A stretch of 64,000 nt of DNA from Luteimonas galliterrae (GTDB lineage Bacteria; Pseudomonadota; Gammaproteobacteria; Xanthomonadales; Xanthomonadaceae). The position numbers and the translations under genes were made by a program. The notes beneath the pieces are model-generated. The model did not search any database and was not told where the DNA came from. It worked only from the letters and a program-made list of their open reading frames with translations. This document shows, piece after piece, positions 63,853-64,000 of the stretch (position 1 is its first letter; each line of letters opens with the position of its first letter). Where the stretch lies: NCBI RefSeq assembly GCF_023374055.1, contig NZ_JAMBEP010000003.1, positions 248,001 through 312,000 of the forward strand, written 5' to 3'.

Positions 63853-64000
63853 ATGGCAAATGTGAATCTGTGGGCGGTACTGGTGGCGGCCGTATCGGCT
63901 TTCGTTTTGGGCGGGTTGTGGTACGGGCCTTTGTTCAAGAACGCATGGTGTCGCGAGGCCGGGGTCGATCCGGACAAGCCGAACGGCCATCCGGCCCGGG
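63853..64000 (+). CDS. DUF1761 membrane protein, cut by window end
   Basis: The first 49 codons of a membrane protein: LWAVLVAAVSAFVLGGLWYGPLFKNAWCREAG, which is the characteristic start of DUF1761 (first helix then WYGPLF...W). GGAGG lies 5 bases before the ATG. The rest is beyond the window. Function of the family unknown. Confidence 0.8.
   Translation, partial: MANVNLWAVLVAAVSAFVLGGLWYGPLFKNAWCREAGVDPDKPNGHPAR

Overview
The window is about 64 kb of a high-GC, densely coding bacterial chromosome. The combination of many TonB-dependent receptors, GTAG-type REP hairpins, a Xanthomonadales-type VirD4/effector/immunity locus, a Grx4-rhodanese fusion and an AlaA-type aminotransferase points to the Lysobacteraceae (Xanthomonadaceae), most likely Lysobacter or a close relative. 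The assignment rests on gene families and repeats, not on a marker gene. No rRNA, tRNA, CRISPR array or transposase was seen.

Layout. (1) 1-9026: a peptide or murein-peptide utilisation locus. It holds a TonB receptor, an M19-like dipeptidase, a POT-type transporter, a dipeptide epimerase and a membrane-anchored beta-lactamase-fold serine hydrolase, with a divergent XRE-cupin regulator. The two operon promoters share a nearly identical stretch of 28 bp. (2) 9104-12328: threonine aldolase, a PhnB-like VOC protein, a YHYH/Excalibur protein and a gluzincin protease. (3) 12387-14558: an AT-rich, isolated AAA ATPase with a zinc-hook CPFC and a C-terminal R-x3-E...H triad, resembling RloC anticodon nuclease. 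(4) 14679-22242: a short damaged exported protein, a phytanoyl-CoA dioxygenase-like enzyme, a GH13 enzyme, an AraC regulator with a duplicated 5' end, and aceE. (5) 22577-33223: a SpoIIE-phosphatase/RsbW-like/STAS partner switch, three GT2 glycosyltransferases, malic enzyme MaeB and a GT-C-like membrane protein.

(6) 33380-41437: the most interesting accessory region. It has an X-T4SS coupling protein VirD4, three lipoproteins that look like immunity proteins (two with LprI domains, one with a DxNxDG calcium loop), an effector with two peptidoglycan-binding domains and a C-terminal XVIPCD-like secretion domain, and a proline-rich HEFSH/EF-hand protein. Base composition falls sharply from about 35.2 to 38.7 kb and recovers inside the effector gene, so the toxin half and its immunity genes look imported onto a resident secretion module. 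The virB genes are not in the window.

(7) 41469-48832: a QEGLA-motif (DUF1704) protein, RsgA, AlaA with an overlapping SGNH hydrolase and methyltransferase, and two tandem paralogues of unknown function. (8) 48888-55978: an ECF sigma/FecR/STN-TonB receptor relay followed by two small exported proteins. (9) 56139-64000: a polysaccharide deacetylase, a Grx4-HesB-like-rhodanese fusion, DUF924, GFA, GNAT, AMP nucleosidase, two overlapping amidohydrolases (the second degenerate and carrying a repeat inside its N-terminus), and the start of a DUF1761 protein.

Intergenic space is unusually rich in palindromic repeats of at least four families, several of which reach into coding sequence.
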